From Zasmidium citrigriseum (Eukaryota > Ascomycota > Dothideomycetes > Mycosphaerellales > Mycosphaerellaceae): 64,000 nt of DNA. Shown piece by piece: positions 11,501 through 22,473 of this stretch. The notes under the pieces are model-generated. The model was not told the origin of the DNA. It did no database searches and was given only the letters and a program-made list of their open reading frames with translations. Made by a program: the position numbers and the translations under genes. Location: the NCBI GenBank assembly GCA_002786025.1, contig NHNW01000021.1:124001-188000 (forward strand), read 5' to 3'. Each line of letters begins with the position of its first letter. The stretch's first letter is position 1.

Positions 11501-13786
11501 CTCCACCGCCTATGCCCGGATTCGATGGCGCTGCACCTCCTCCACCACCACCGATGCCCGGCTTTTCCAATGCCGCTCCTCCGCCACCTCCACCACCTAT
11601 GCCTGGTTTCTCCAGCGATGCACCGGCTCCTCCACCGCCTCCTCCTATGCCTGGCTTCTCAGGGGCAGCTCCGCCTCCGCCACCACCGCCTGGAATGGGA
11701 GGACCTCCACCTCCACCTCCGCCGCCCGGCGCGCCTCCTTTGCCTGGGGCGCTCAAGGGCGGCTTCTTGCCCAAGCCTATCTACACTGGTGCCCCTGGTT
11801 CGATTGGCCCCGTTGCGCCTCGCCCCAAGAAGAAGCTCAAGGCGTTGCACTGGGAGAAGGTCGACTCGCCAGAGATTACCATGTGGGCCTCACACACCCC
11901 TACTTCGGAGCAAAAGGAAGAGAAGTACCAGGAGCTGTCTAAGAAGGGAATTCTCGACGAGATTGAGAAACTCTTCATGGCCAAGGAAATCAAGCAGATC
12001 GGAAAGACTAGCGGGAAAGCTAAGAGCGACAAGAAGCAAGTCATCAGCCGAGATCTCATGCATACGATGCAGATCAGTCTGGCCAAGTTCTCAAACTTGG
12101 ACGCTGATGAGATCACGCGGATGATCATTCACTGCGATCGCGAAATCTTGGACAACAGCACAGTGATGGACTTCTTGCAGCAGGAACATCTTTGCACAAT
12201 TCCAGACAACGTCGCTAAACTTCTGGCTCCGTACTCGAAGGATTGGACTGGACCGGATGCGATGAAGACTGATCGCGAACAAGATCCTAACGAGCTCACG
12301 CGCGAAGATCAAATCTACTTGTACACAGCTTACGAGCTGCATCACTATTGGAAGGCCAGAATGCGGGCACTCGCTCTCACAAGGAACTTTGAACCGGAAT
12401 ATGACGAGATCTCGGGCAAACTGAAGCAGGTCGTGGAAGTCTCCGAGGCTCTGCGAGATTCGGTGAAGCTCATGCCAGTGTTTGGATTGATTCTGGATAT
12501 TGGTAACTACATGAACGACACCAACAAGCAAGCTGTCGGGTTCAAGCTTTCATCGCTGGCTCGCTTGGGTATGGTCAAGGATACGAACAACGAATCCACG
12601 CTCATGGACTATGTCGAACGCGTGGTGCGCAAGCAGTACCCACAATACGAAGGCTTCGCAGACGACATTGCTGGCGTTCTCACGACGCAGAAGATGAACA
12701 TCGAACAGCTCCAGACTGACGCCAAGAAGTACATCGACAACGTCAACAACGTCCAGTCTTCGCTCGATGCCGGTAATTTGAGTGACCCGAAGAGGTTCCA
12801 TCCGGAAGACCGCGTCAGCCAGGTTGTGCAACGATCCATGAAGGAAGCCCGCCGCAAGGCCGAGCAGATGCAACTCTATCTTGGGGAGATGAACCGGGTG
12901 TACGACGACATCCTGACATACTTCGGCGACGACAACAAGGACGAGAACGCACGACGAGAGTTCTTCGGCAAGCTTGCTAATTTCTTGAACGAGTACAAGG
13001 TGAGTTCATTGATTCATTTCATATCCCTGCACGTAATGTATTGGCTGACCGCTCGTATAGAAATCACACGAGAAGAACCTTCTCCTTGAAGAACAATGGC
13101 GCCGAAACGAGGAGAACATGCGTCGGAAACAACTTGCAGGTCAGAAGCCTAACGGAGCTACAATGGCCACTGCTGGAGACGCACCGCCAAGTCCATCGAC
13201 TGGAGCAATGGATGCACTGATGGAGAAGCTGCGGGCGGCAGCGCCTCAGACAAGAGACACTCGAGACCGACGAAGGCGAGCACGTCTAAAGGATCGACAC
13301 CAAGTGCGCGTTGCTTCGGGTCAGAAGATCCCCGAGACTGGCGAGAATATGGATGAGACCGGCCTGCTTACACCTGCCAAGACCAACGACTCTGACGGAG
13401 CGACATCAATCGAAGGTGGCGTTTCCGAGGGCGAAGACATCGCAGACCGCGCTGCCTCCATGCTGCAAGGTCTTCGTGGTGAAGAAGACGGCGAGGCTCC
13501 CGGTAGAGATGATTCAATTCGTGTTCGCAGGAGGAGGGAAAGCGCCAACGACGAACGAGCACAAAGGCGAGCGCGAAGAAGAGCAGCCGGGACAAGCACC
13601 GATACCAACGCTCAAAGCACCATCACTGAAGAAGGCGAGGGCGCTGAAGCGAAGCCACAAGATGACGGTGACAAAGATACTGAGAGTCAACGAGACTCTG
13701 GCGAGCAGCAACTGCCCACGCCGACAACGATCGTGGTCCCGCCCTCACCTACGGTGTCTGAGAGCAGGAAGACCAGCGAAGAGTGA
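8521..13786 (+). CDS. sepA: Diaphanous-type formin (SepA/Bni1 family)
   Basis: Nucleates and elongates unbranched actin filaments for septation and polarised tip growth. Exons are 8521-12999 and 13061-13786, joined by a 61-nt GTGAGT...TAG intron, giving 1734 aa. The layout is a Ser-rich N-terminus (1-240), GTPase-binding/FH3 region (about 243-640), coiled coil (about 680-850) and acidic linker. A proline-rich FH1 (about 991-1077) holds several repeats of the PPPPPMPGF type, which would recruit profilin-actin. FH2 begins near 1100 with KKLKALHWEKVD and runs to about 1490. The second exon carries a DAD-like autoinhibitory element, MDALMEKL near 1542 followed by the basic RRRRAR. The presence of both FH3 and DAD shows a Rho-regulated, autoinhibited formin. 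The symbol follows Aspergillus usage. In yeast it would be BNI1. Confidence 0.93.
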
Positions 13787-14133
13787 AGATATCCTTCTGT
13801 TTTAATTCAGACGAGTCGACGATTGTACATACCGTAATGTGTTTTTACAACACCCCCTTTTTGAACTTTCCCATGGACGCAAGCGGAGGATCGAGGACGG
13901 GCCCGATTGCTTTGCTTTTGGTGTGCAGCGTTGCAGCGAGGTGTATCTTTGGTTCTTGGTGTTCGAAACTGCTATCAGCGCTGGACGGAGGGTCGGGAGG
14001 CGAAGATCTTGATCTTATCTTTACGCGGACATTATGCAGATTAGTTGGAGAGGAGATTGGAGTATGATTTAACAAGTCTCCGTGTTTGGAAGACTCTTCA
14101 TTCTGTCGTGATTCCTGTCTGCGGTCATTTACT
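13787..14133. other. Convergent 3' flanks
   Basis: This lies between the formin stop and the transporter stop. No coding signal is seen, and it is probably two 3' untranslated regions. Confidence 0.5.
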
Positions 14134-15706
14134 CTAGTAAGCAAACTTGAAGTGAGGGTTGTCGTCTCCCAAGTTATCTGCATCCGGCAGCTGCAGTCTG
14201 TAGTCTCGTTTCCCCTGATTCCGTTTCTTGTTCTCGGCGATGAGGCCCAGGAACATGACCGTGCTCATGATGCCCGTGAAAAGCAGCAGGGCGATGCTGA
14301 CGCTGTAGCCTGTGGTGTAGTAGGGCGATTCGCCGGTGATGTAGATATTCGAAGCCACGATCCCACCTGCGTTTCCCCAGCCGATCTGTGCAGCACTCGC
14401 AAACGCCCGTTTATAATGTCCGCCGACATTATTCATGAGCCAGCTCACGCAGATCGGCTGGACGATGTAACCCGCGGAGACGAGACAGAAGAGAGCAAAG
14501 TATTTGGCACCAACAGGGAGACCGCGTTGGGCTAGCAGGATCACGTAGCCGATGAAACCCAGCAGGACGCCGAACATAACGAAGGCGTAGCGATGCTTGA
14601 CGCGGTCGGAGATGTAGCAGAAGCCTAGACAGCAGACGGCCGCGACGGCGTAGATGGGGATTGTGTAAACTTGGGCCATGACGGCTTTGTAGCCCATTTC
14701 GACCAGGATGGTGGGGATGAAGAAGTTGGTCGAGTAGTTTGTGTTGACGATGCCGAAGAACATGAGCGTGCCGACGTAGACTTTCCAGTCGCTGAAGACT
14801 CGTTTGGCGTTCCAGCGGTCCATTCGGGCTTCTTGGGCTCGGTCTCTGGAGAGGCGGGCTAGGAGGACGGCTCGTTCTTCGTCCGTGAGGAAGGTTGCGT
14901 CTTCGGGCCAGTCGACGAGCCAGAATTTCATGAGAATAGCGACGAGGGCTGTTACTAGGCCTTCCAGGATGAAGATCCATCTCCATCCGCTGTAGCCTTG
15001 AATACCGTTCATATGGGCGATGGCGTAGGCTAGGAGGCCGCCGAATGCCCCGGCCACGATCCCTGATGTATACCACCATGAGAGCCGCCAGGGAAGTTCA
15101 TATCGGCAATAGTACATCGAAATGAGATAGATGGAGCCAGGCCCAGTTCCAGCTTCGAAAAGACTTGATCAGATTGTCAGTGGCTGTCTCAAAAAGCAGG
15201 GCTTCAGCTTCTATACGAACCCAAGCAGAAATCGAACGCCGACCAATTGGCCATATGTCTGAACGAAGCCCATGCACATGTTCATGATTCCTGACGGCCG
15301 CTAGTTAGCGATAACGTTCAGAATTACCCATTCGATAGATTGACATACCACAGCCAAAAAGCAGGATGCTAAGCCATGTGCTCGGGTTCATCTTCTTCAT
15401 GATAAAGTTTGACGGAATCTCAAACAAAATGAAAGGGACAAATAGTATCAGAAGAGCCACATTATAGTCGGTTCCGACCATGTGTAAATCTTCTGTTAGG
15501 CCTTGGATCCTTGCGTTGCCTATGTTCACTCGATCGAGGAACGACAGGGCGAACAAGATGAGAGTCGGTGGCACCACCCGAAAGTCGCATTTTCTGATAA
15601 CTCGCTTCTCGAGCTCCGGGTCATATTCCAGGTCAGAATGGAAAGATGATTGAATGTGCTGCTTTTCGATCTCCACCGGAAGGGGCACAGGCTGAGCCTC
15701 CGTCAT
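14134..15706 (-). CDS. Major facilitator, anion:cation symporter (DAL5/TNA1-like)
   Basis: Plasma-membrane carrier of the ACS family, which takes up allantoate, nicotinate, pantothenate or similar acids. Exons (minus strand) are 15706-15349, 15290-15221 and 15163-14134, 485 aa. The splice joins rebuild the family core: exon 1 ends at FGC, exon 2 encodes GIMNMCMGF...VRFLLG, and exon 3 continues LFEAGTGPG with the helix-5 motif. The second donor is GTTCGT, non-canonical at +3, but it is the only one that keeps the motif in frame. FLDRVNIGNARIQGL after the first helix is the ACS signature. About 12 membrane helices fit the length. The cytosolic N-terminus has about 45 residues. Substrate cannot be read from sequence. 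Neighbouring monooxygenase and dehydrogenase genes hint at uptake of a compound for breakdown. Confidence 0.88.
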
Positions 15707-16982
15707 CTTTGGTACCGACGAATGTTTCTGGAAGAGCCAGAAGAGTGTTCAGAAAGGTCTCAGGATTGCGAAACTGTATCGAACTCAATGATCATGTCTG
15801 TTCTTTCCAACTTCTCTCACCATCCCACCTTCCTTCTTGTGCGAGTTAGCTCCATACGGCAGTTAGCAGATACGAATACTGGAGGTCAAGCAGGGCACCG
15901 CATGCCCTGCAGGTTGCCACGCCTCGCCATGCGCCTACCGAGCGGGAACGAGCGAGCGGCGCCGGCCATAGAGGTGTCCTGCCAACGGCCAGCGAGATGT
16001 CGACGGACTGCAACGACGGCTGCAATGCAACATAATCGGCAGGTCGTCCGTCGGATGTCGAGTCGTGGGAGACGGTTGATGGAATCCCAGCAAGTTCAAC
16101 GGGGCGCCTCTTCGGCATCCTCGGCTCGGGCGTGCCGCGAGCCTAAAGGACCACTCTATTCGCACTTCACGACACTCCGTCATCCCATCATCAAACGCCT
16201 TCCATCAATCGAAACATCGAGCATCGTTGTAGGCATGGCACCTTCGCAGCTCTTACCCATTTGGCCGCCTGTGCGACTGAAGGAAGAGCTCGCTCGCCCG
16301 AGCCGCCGATCTTCACGCTGGCCGGGACCGATGCAGGCTGCTGCAGAAGGATCCACTCACATCGAGTTGGGCGGGCGGCACGGGAGCTTTGTACTCCCAC
16401 GCCGCAGTTGATGGCTGAAAACACTTCTCTACGCCAACAACATTATTACATGATGTCCCGAAGCTTTTGTCATCGAGGGCAAATCTTGAACGCGCACGGG
16501 TTAGGGGAGTCAGCAACTAGACCAAGGCATCTCACATCAAAGGAACGCTAGCAGCTGTGCGCGGCATCTCTTATGGCATTTGTCGCTCTTGGCCACTCCA
16601 ACTTCGACCCATCCGAGCCGCTCCGAGGCTTCGGGATGCTGTCCTACACTCCATCAAACTACGGTGAGCAGCGATCTGCAATACCCTCGTTCAGTCATTG
16701 CTTTCTTGCACCTCTCACTTGCCAGCGATAGCCGAGTACCAGAGCGCGGCCGCAGCCATCAGGATCCCATCCGGGACTTTCTTTCCGCATCCCTCGTTGC
16801 TTTGGAGCACTTCTACATTATTGTCCTAACCACAGTGCTGGGAACGTCAAGATTGACGCAGCTGTTCTTCCCGAGTTAAAGCGTCATGTTCTGGTTCCTC
16901 TTCCTCTCGGACTTCATCTCCATACGATGGAGTTGAACACAAGGCTGCTCTTTTGCGTGTGACAGCCCACTCATCTTTGAGC
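15707..16982. other. Intergenic region with one weak candidate gene
   Basis: This is 1.3 kb between the transporter start and the PTH11-like gene. Apart from a possible two-exon small gene at 16573-16829, nothing recognisable is seen. A 250-codon plus-strand open frame at 15650-16411 is Arg/Ser-rich with no family motif. Confidence 0.45.
16573..16829 (+). CDS. Possible small two-exon gene, 64 aa
   Basis: The exons would be 16573-16663 and 16726-16829, joined by a GTGAGC...CAG intron of 62 nt that keeps frame. The product starts MAFVALGHSNF, has no Cys and no signal peptide, and contains an Ala-rich stretch. No family is recognised. Support rests only on the splice sites and on frame continuity, so it may be chance. 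Confidence 0.2.
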
Positions 16983-18312
16983 ATGGCTGCGTTGGCCTCA
17001 AATCCGTCGGAGGACCAGGGACCTTCGATCAACGCCTTTTTCATCGCCTTTAATGCTTCGGCCGGACTTTTCGTATGCCTTCGATTCTGGATCCGCATAC
17101 ATCGGCGAATGGTAGGATGGGATGATTCGACGATTGCTTTTGCGTTGGTCAGAACAGCCGCTTCGACCTCCAGAGTTGATGATGATATACTAACAAATCT
17201 CCAGATAGCTTCTATCGCCCAGACAGTGACCGCCTCTATAGCTGTGCATTATGGCTACGGCCGGCATATGGGAGATCTATCTGAGTATCAGCGGACACAA
17301 GCACTTCATGTACGCGAGTCAATACCGATCTTGTCAGGAGTTCTTACTAACGTCTGCAGTACTTCTACTCCGTCCAAATCTGTTACAAGCTCATCACCTG
17401 GCCAACGAAGATCTCAATTCTGCTCATGTACCAGCGCATCTTCTGCGATACCCCGGCCCTCAAAGCGTACGGGCTCAGCTTTCGATTATGGATGCGGATT
17501 CTAATGACGATTGTTGTTCTCACCTTCGTGTCGACGTTCATCGTCGGTATTCTCGCTTGCATACCCATCCAATATAGCTGGAATAAGTCTCTGGACGGAC
17601 ACTGCGTGGACACAACGCGGTGGTACTTCACATATGCGACATTGAATATGCTCACGGATGTCATGATCCTCGCTCTGCCCATCCCATTGATCAATGGCTT
17701 GCTGAAGATTACGAGACGGCAGAAGTATGTGTTGATGGGCATCTTTCTGCTTGGTGCTTTGTGAGTGTCTCAAGAGGTCAAAGAAGAGAATTAGTCACTG
17801 ATTTGGACAGTGTTTGCGTGGTCACGATCGTACGAATGACGACTCTCAAGACCGGTGCTGCAGGCAGGGATCCGACATACACTGGAAGCGCCACCTTCAA
17901 GTGGACGGCAGTCGAAACCAATGTGGGAATCATCTGCGCATGTCTCCCACTATTGCGGCCACTTCTCAACAAGCTCATCCCATGGTTTGCGGAAAGGTCA
18001 CACAGAGACACAGAGCCTCGTACTGGATACATAATCAGCAGCGCGAATACAAATAGCACAGGACTCACGACGGTGGACAGTTCGAGGCAGAGTAATCATT
18101 GGAGCAACACCGATTCAAGACAGAAGACGAGTTCCAAGGAGATGTCCACGCAGACTTCTCGAAGCAGAAGTGACAGTGATGCCGGCATGACCAGAGGCGG
18201 CGGGAAGATGAATGATGTCGGCGCTCATGTTGAAGTTGAGCATCGTGACGACGCCGACAGCTTCAAAGATGAGAAGCATGGGCATAGACGGTCTAGCGAC
18301 CATGTTGTATGA
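16983..18312 (+). CDS. PTH11-like integral membrane protein (fungal rhodopsin-fold domain)
   Basis: Multi-helix plasma-membrane protein of the large fungal family often annotated as PTH11-type GPCR-like or rhodopsin-domain protein. Exons are 16983-17147, 17205-17309, 17360-17760 and 17811-18312, 390 aa. The first intron has a perfect TACTAAC branch site. The joins give DDSTIAFAL-IASIAQT, QALH-YFYSVQICYKL and GAF-VCVVTIVRM, all typical of the family. Seven hydrophobic segments are visible, with conserved WPTKISILLMYQRIF and LPIPL stretches. From about residue 300 there is a hydrophilic Ser/Thr/Asp-rich tail of roughly 90 residues, probably cytosolic. The N-terminus lacks the eight-Cys CFEM domain found in PTH11 itself. 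Ligand and signalling role are unknown. Ten codons of open frame lie upstream (from 16953), but the start there is not ATG. Confidence 0.82.
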
Positions 18313-18593
18313 AACGCATATTTTTGTTCTTGGATATCACGAAAGTTTGGGCACTACTTCGCGGAATTTCAGTGAAATGAGCTTGAATACAGACTGTCGC
18401 TACTTTCGACAATCATCTGAGCGATTGCTGTGCTCTTCCACGCCTACTTCTGCCGAAGTCCCTGCATACTCGAGCTCCACTCAATGGGACCAAGTGCGTG
18501 CCTCTTCCCGATGGGTAGTTTGGCTGATCTTCGCTCCCTGTTCAACATGTCTATCTCTTATGCACAAAGACCGCCACCGGCACACAACCCGAA

Positions 18594-20049
18594 ATGCCTA
18601 CCACGAATGGCACTGAGCACAAAGACGACCTCCATGTGATCGTAATCGGCGCAGGTATCTTAGCAGGACCAAAGATCCAATTTGTGAGATACTGACGACG
18701 ACAGGCATCTGCGGGCTCCTAATCGCCCAAGGCCTCAAGAAACATGGCATCTCCTTCAGCATCTTCGAGAAGGAATCCACCGCAGGCCGATCGCGTGACT
18801 GGGGAATGGCATACTTCTGGTCAGCAGACTACCTCCCTTACCTTCTCCCCGACCACCTCGTGGATCGATTACCAGAGGCCCAGGTTGACCCATTCTACAA
18901 GGCTCAGCCGGTGGAGAATATGACCGTTACGAATGGGTTGGATGGAAGTACGATCAAGGTGGTGCCTAGTCCAGGAGGTAGAAGGGTGGCGAGGAAGACT
19001 TTGAGGAAGTTGCTGGCTGAGGGGATCGATGTGAAGGTGAGAAGACCACCCGCTTGCTGATGTGGGTCTGACTGATGGTTCCGTAGTACGATCACAAGCT
19101 GGCGAACATCAACTATTGCGAAGATGATAGAGTGACAGCATCCTTCGACAACGGATCGTCAGAGACAGGGACCCTCCTCATCGGCGCAGACGGAGGCGGC
19201 TCAGCAGTACGTCGTGCCCTCCTTGGACCTCTCGCAGAGCCAAAGCCTCTCCCCATATACATGGTCAACTTCAACGTCCGCTACCGGAATCCCGACCATG
19301 CCATCTTCATCCGTTCCAATCTTCGACACTTCGTCGACCACGGAATCCATCCGAAGGGCATGTTCTTCCTCATGACAATGCAGAGCGTTCCCGATCCCAA
19401 GAGACCTGAGACTTGGAGCTTCCAAATAACTCTTACCTGGCCGCCAGAGCTCAGTCCGGATAAGGAGAATCCAGAGCCGCCGCATACGTTGAAGGACTTG
19501 CAGGAGTTGACGAGGGACTGGGCGAGTCCGAAGCGAGAGGCATTAGAGTGGCTTGGAGATGCTGATGTGACGGTGACTGATGGGTTCTTTGGAGCGAATG
19601 GCGAGCATACCACCACAACGGGAGTGGACACCGAGCTGGATCCGTGGCGGCTAGTAATACCAAGCGACAGAGTCTCCGTCTGGATCCCCGTCCCGTGGGA
19701 CAATCACAACGGACACATAACATTAGTCGGCGACGCTGCCCACGCTATGACATTCCATCGCGGCCAGGGGCTAAACAACTGTATCCGAGACGCCAAAGAG
19801 CTAGTATCAAGACTGGTCCAGCATGTCCGAGGCGAGACGAACTTGAAAGAGGCGGTTGATGACTACGAAAAGGAGATGATCGATCGTGGAACGGCAGAGG
19901 TGAAGACGAGCATGGAGCAGACGCTCAAGTGTCACAACTGGGAGACATTTCAGGATTCGCCTGTGATGAAGATTGGTGGTTCTCCGATACGAGCGGTGGA
20001 GAATGAGGGATGGAAGGAGATTTTGAGAGAGCAGGGGCTTGAGGTATAG
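18594..20049 (+). CDS. FAD-dependent monooxygenase (class A, PHBH-like fold)
   Basis: Flavoprotein hydroxylase that uses NAD(P)H and O2. Exons are 18594-18654, 18705-19036 and 19087-20049, 451 aa. The first intron interrupts the dinucleotide-binding motif: exon 1 ends in VIVIGAG and exon 2 supplies ICGLLIAQGL, rebuilding GxGxxG. Further along are the Arg-containing GRSRDWG segment, the second FAD motif GDAAHAM (near residue 345) and the following HRGQGLNNCIRDA helix. There is no signal peptide or membrane anchor, so it is probably cytosolic. Many relatives hydroxylate aromatic compounds or polyketide intermediates. The substrate here is unknown. It lies 281 nt downstream of the PTH11-like gene on the same strand and 827 nt before an acyl-CoA dehydrogenase gene. 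Confidence 0.88.
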
Positions 20050-20876
20050 CGAGGAAGGCAAGACCAGGTAAAATGATTGGGCTGTATGATTGAATAAGTC
20101 GCGAACACCCAGCAGAGTAAAAGAACGAGATCATTAGCTCGCTCACGAGACCATTTGCCCATTCACGCCCATCAGTTGAACTTTCTGTCCCCAACGATCG
20201 GCTAGATCGGCCTTAGGTGCTCACTCGGGGCCGAAGCCATTTGGGTATTGCCTTGCGAGGAGGAAGCGGACGCCAACTCGGCAAGGAATCGCCTGCTCTT
20301 ACGAGGTGGCCAGGAGAAATATACCTGCGAGACTCAGCGAATGTCTTCCGCCCCTTGCGTGTACTGATATGATCCAGGTCAAGTACTGATAAGAGCCCTA
20401 CGTCCCAGAGTCGCGGACGTCTACGTACCTCTCTTTCAGAGAGCATCACCTGCTGTCACCAGGTATAGCTTGAGCTAGTATCCAGCGTTAGGGCGGCATG
20501 CTATGCATGTGACAGGCTTGGCATTCACAGCTCAGCAGACGTCTGTCAAGCACGCCCAGCTTGGTTAATCAATCGAATGCTATTGACTGATAAGGAAGGC
20601 ATCGACCAATGGATTCTTTCCTCTTGACACCCAGATGTCCGCATGCATTGAGCTGGAAGGCCGTAACTGGACTTTCGTGCGGTTCGGCAGAGCGGCATAA
20701 GAGGAGAGCACCAGGATGCCCAATGCCATGCTTGCGGAAGAGGTCTCGTCCTCGAGAGAGAGCGGCTCAACGATAAGATGCCTGTTTCAACAGAATAGGC
20801 TGTAGGCTCTCATCACATAAAGAGCACAGCGTTCTCCTGGATCAGCTCTTGCAAGTCATAATCACTGATCCTCAAG
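20050..20876. other. Intergenic, no gene recognised
   Basis: This separates the monooxygenase stop from the dehydrogenase start. Short minus-strand frames (20213-20449, 20546-20770) have no family signal. Confidence 0.45.
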
Positions 20877-22296
20877 ATGCCCATCGACTTCACCCTCACA
20901 AAAGAGCAAGTGGCTCTCAAAGCCGCCGCTCGGAAGTTCGCAGAGAACGTTCTGGCACCATGTCGCACAGGATATCTCAAGCTTCCAACGCAGTTCGAGC
21001 GTTTCCGAGCCACCAAAGACGCCTACCGTGCCATGATCGAAGGCGGCTGGATCAAGATGCAGATCCCCGAGGAGTTCGGCGGGACACGAAAGAGTCTTGT
21101 CGATGTGGCGCTTGTCTGTGAGGAGTTCTTTGCTCAAGACTCTAGTCTGCCGATTACGTGGCTTGTGACTGGATTGGGCTTATCGCCTATTTTCATGTAG
21201 TAAGTCATTTAGTATGTTTGCGTTATTTCGGCCCACACTAAGAGGGAGCAGCGGGAGCGATGAACAGAAGAAGAGGTTTCTCGCGCCCTTCTTGACCTGT
21301 ACCGGAACACCGTTGGCAGCCCTCGGTTTCTCCGAGCCAACTGGATCTGCCAATTATCTGCAGAACGAGGGAGGGCAAGGAATCCAGACGTTCGCCAAAA
21401 TCCAAGGAAATGAGGTCATAATCAATGGCGGCAAGATCTGGGCGTCCAGCAGCGGAGGAGTGAGTTCGATCCTATGACTTGTGATTTCCAAAGCTGACAG
21501 CTTCGCTTCGCAGTGGGACTTCGAAGGCCCAGAGCTCATTTGTCTCGTCTGTCGTTTCGGCGATCAAGAGGCACCTATTGAAACAATCGGCATCGTTGTG
21601 ATCACAAAGGAGCAATTCGATAGCCCGCGAAATCGGGGCTGCTTCAAAGTCGGCGTCGATGTCGAGACACATGGATTCCGTGCTCACTCTGGGCCTCACA
21701 CGCACTTCACCAACTTCCGTGTCCCAGTCAAGAACATTCTTGCAACTCCAGGGAAAGGCGCTTTGGTCAACGTGGCGGCCTTTACCGAGTCTGCAGCTTT
21801 GGTTGGAGCTGGAGCTGCAGGTCTCATGAGGTCCTGCTTCATCCACACGCTCAAGATCGTTACGACTGACAAGCGAGGCGGTTCTCGTCCGACGATCCAA
21901 TACCAAAGTGTGGGCGACTTTCTGATAAGCATGAAGATGCGCCTCGAGACCACTCGCTACCTGACCTGGAAGGCCTGCCATTACCTTGACACAACTGGAG
22001 AAGCCGAGCTCGCGTATCAGGCCAAGGTTTATGGCTCAGAGACTGCCATCCAATGTGTCCTGGAGGCCATGCAAGCCGTGGGTGTCACATCGTATGACAC
22101 CACCCAGCCATACGGTCTGATGATGAATGATGCTATCTGTCTTCCGGTTTTTGAAGGTTCCAATACAGGCATTCGCAGACGTCAGATCCAAAAGATCTTC
22201 CAGGCCGATGGCTACGATCCCGACTCTTGCGCGAGCAATACGATCTGGAGCAAGCCTGTTGTTGGATTCCCGTATCACTTGAAGTGTCATCTCTGA
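20877..22296 (+). CDS. Acyl-CoA dehydrogenase family protein
   Basis: FAD enzyme that makes a 2,3-double bond in an acyl-CoA or performs a related oxidation. Exons are 20877-21199, 21252-21459 and 21514-22296, 437 aa. Intron 1 (GTAAGT...CAG) rejoins PIFMY to GSDEQKKRFL, the conserved helix before the FAD-binding middle domain. Intron 2 (GTGAGT...CAG) rejoins SSGG to WDFEG. Family landmarks are FTLTKEQVAL at the start, GFSEPTGSAN (middle domain), DKRGGSRPTIQYQSVGDFL and AMQAVGV in the C-terminal helical domain. The protein ends RRRQIQKIFQADGYDP followed by about 25 residues. There is no peroxisomal PTS1, and no clear mitochondrial presequence is seen. The catalytic Glu position cannot be assigned safely by eye. 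It may act with the neighbouring monooxygenase in a catabolic pathway. Confidence 0.88.
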
Positions 22297-22473
22297 TGAA
22301 GTGCTTGTCCCTTGGTTCGGTGGAGTGAAGGCCGGTTGACGGAGTTGGCATTGGACGGATATTCTGGTGTTTGCGGAAAAAGTAAGATTGACTTTGGGAA
22401 TGCCCGCTTCGAGAATGTGTCGACTGTCTGTGTAGGCTTGTCTGCTAAACAGTGTTAATGAGCCACGACTTGA

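Noticed and set aside
15650..16411. 253-codon plus-strand open frame
   Set aside because: Arg/Ser/Pro-rich, no motif, overlaps the start of the transporter gene antisense.
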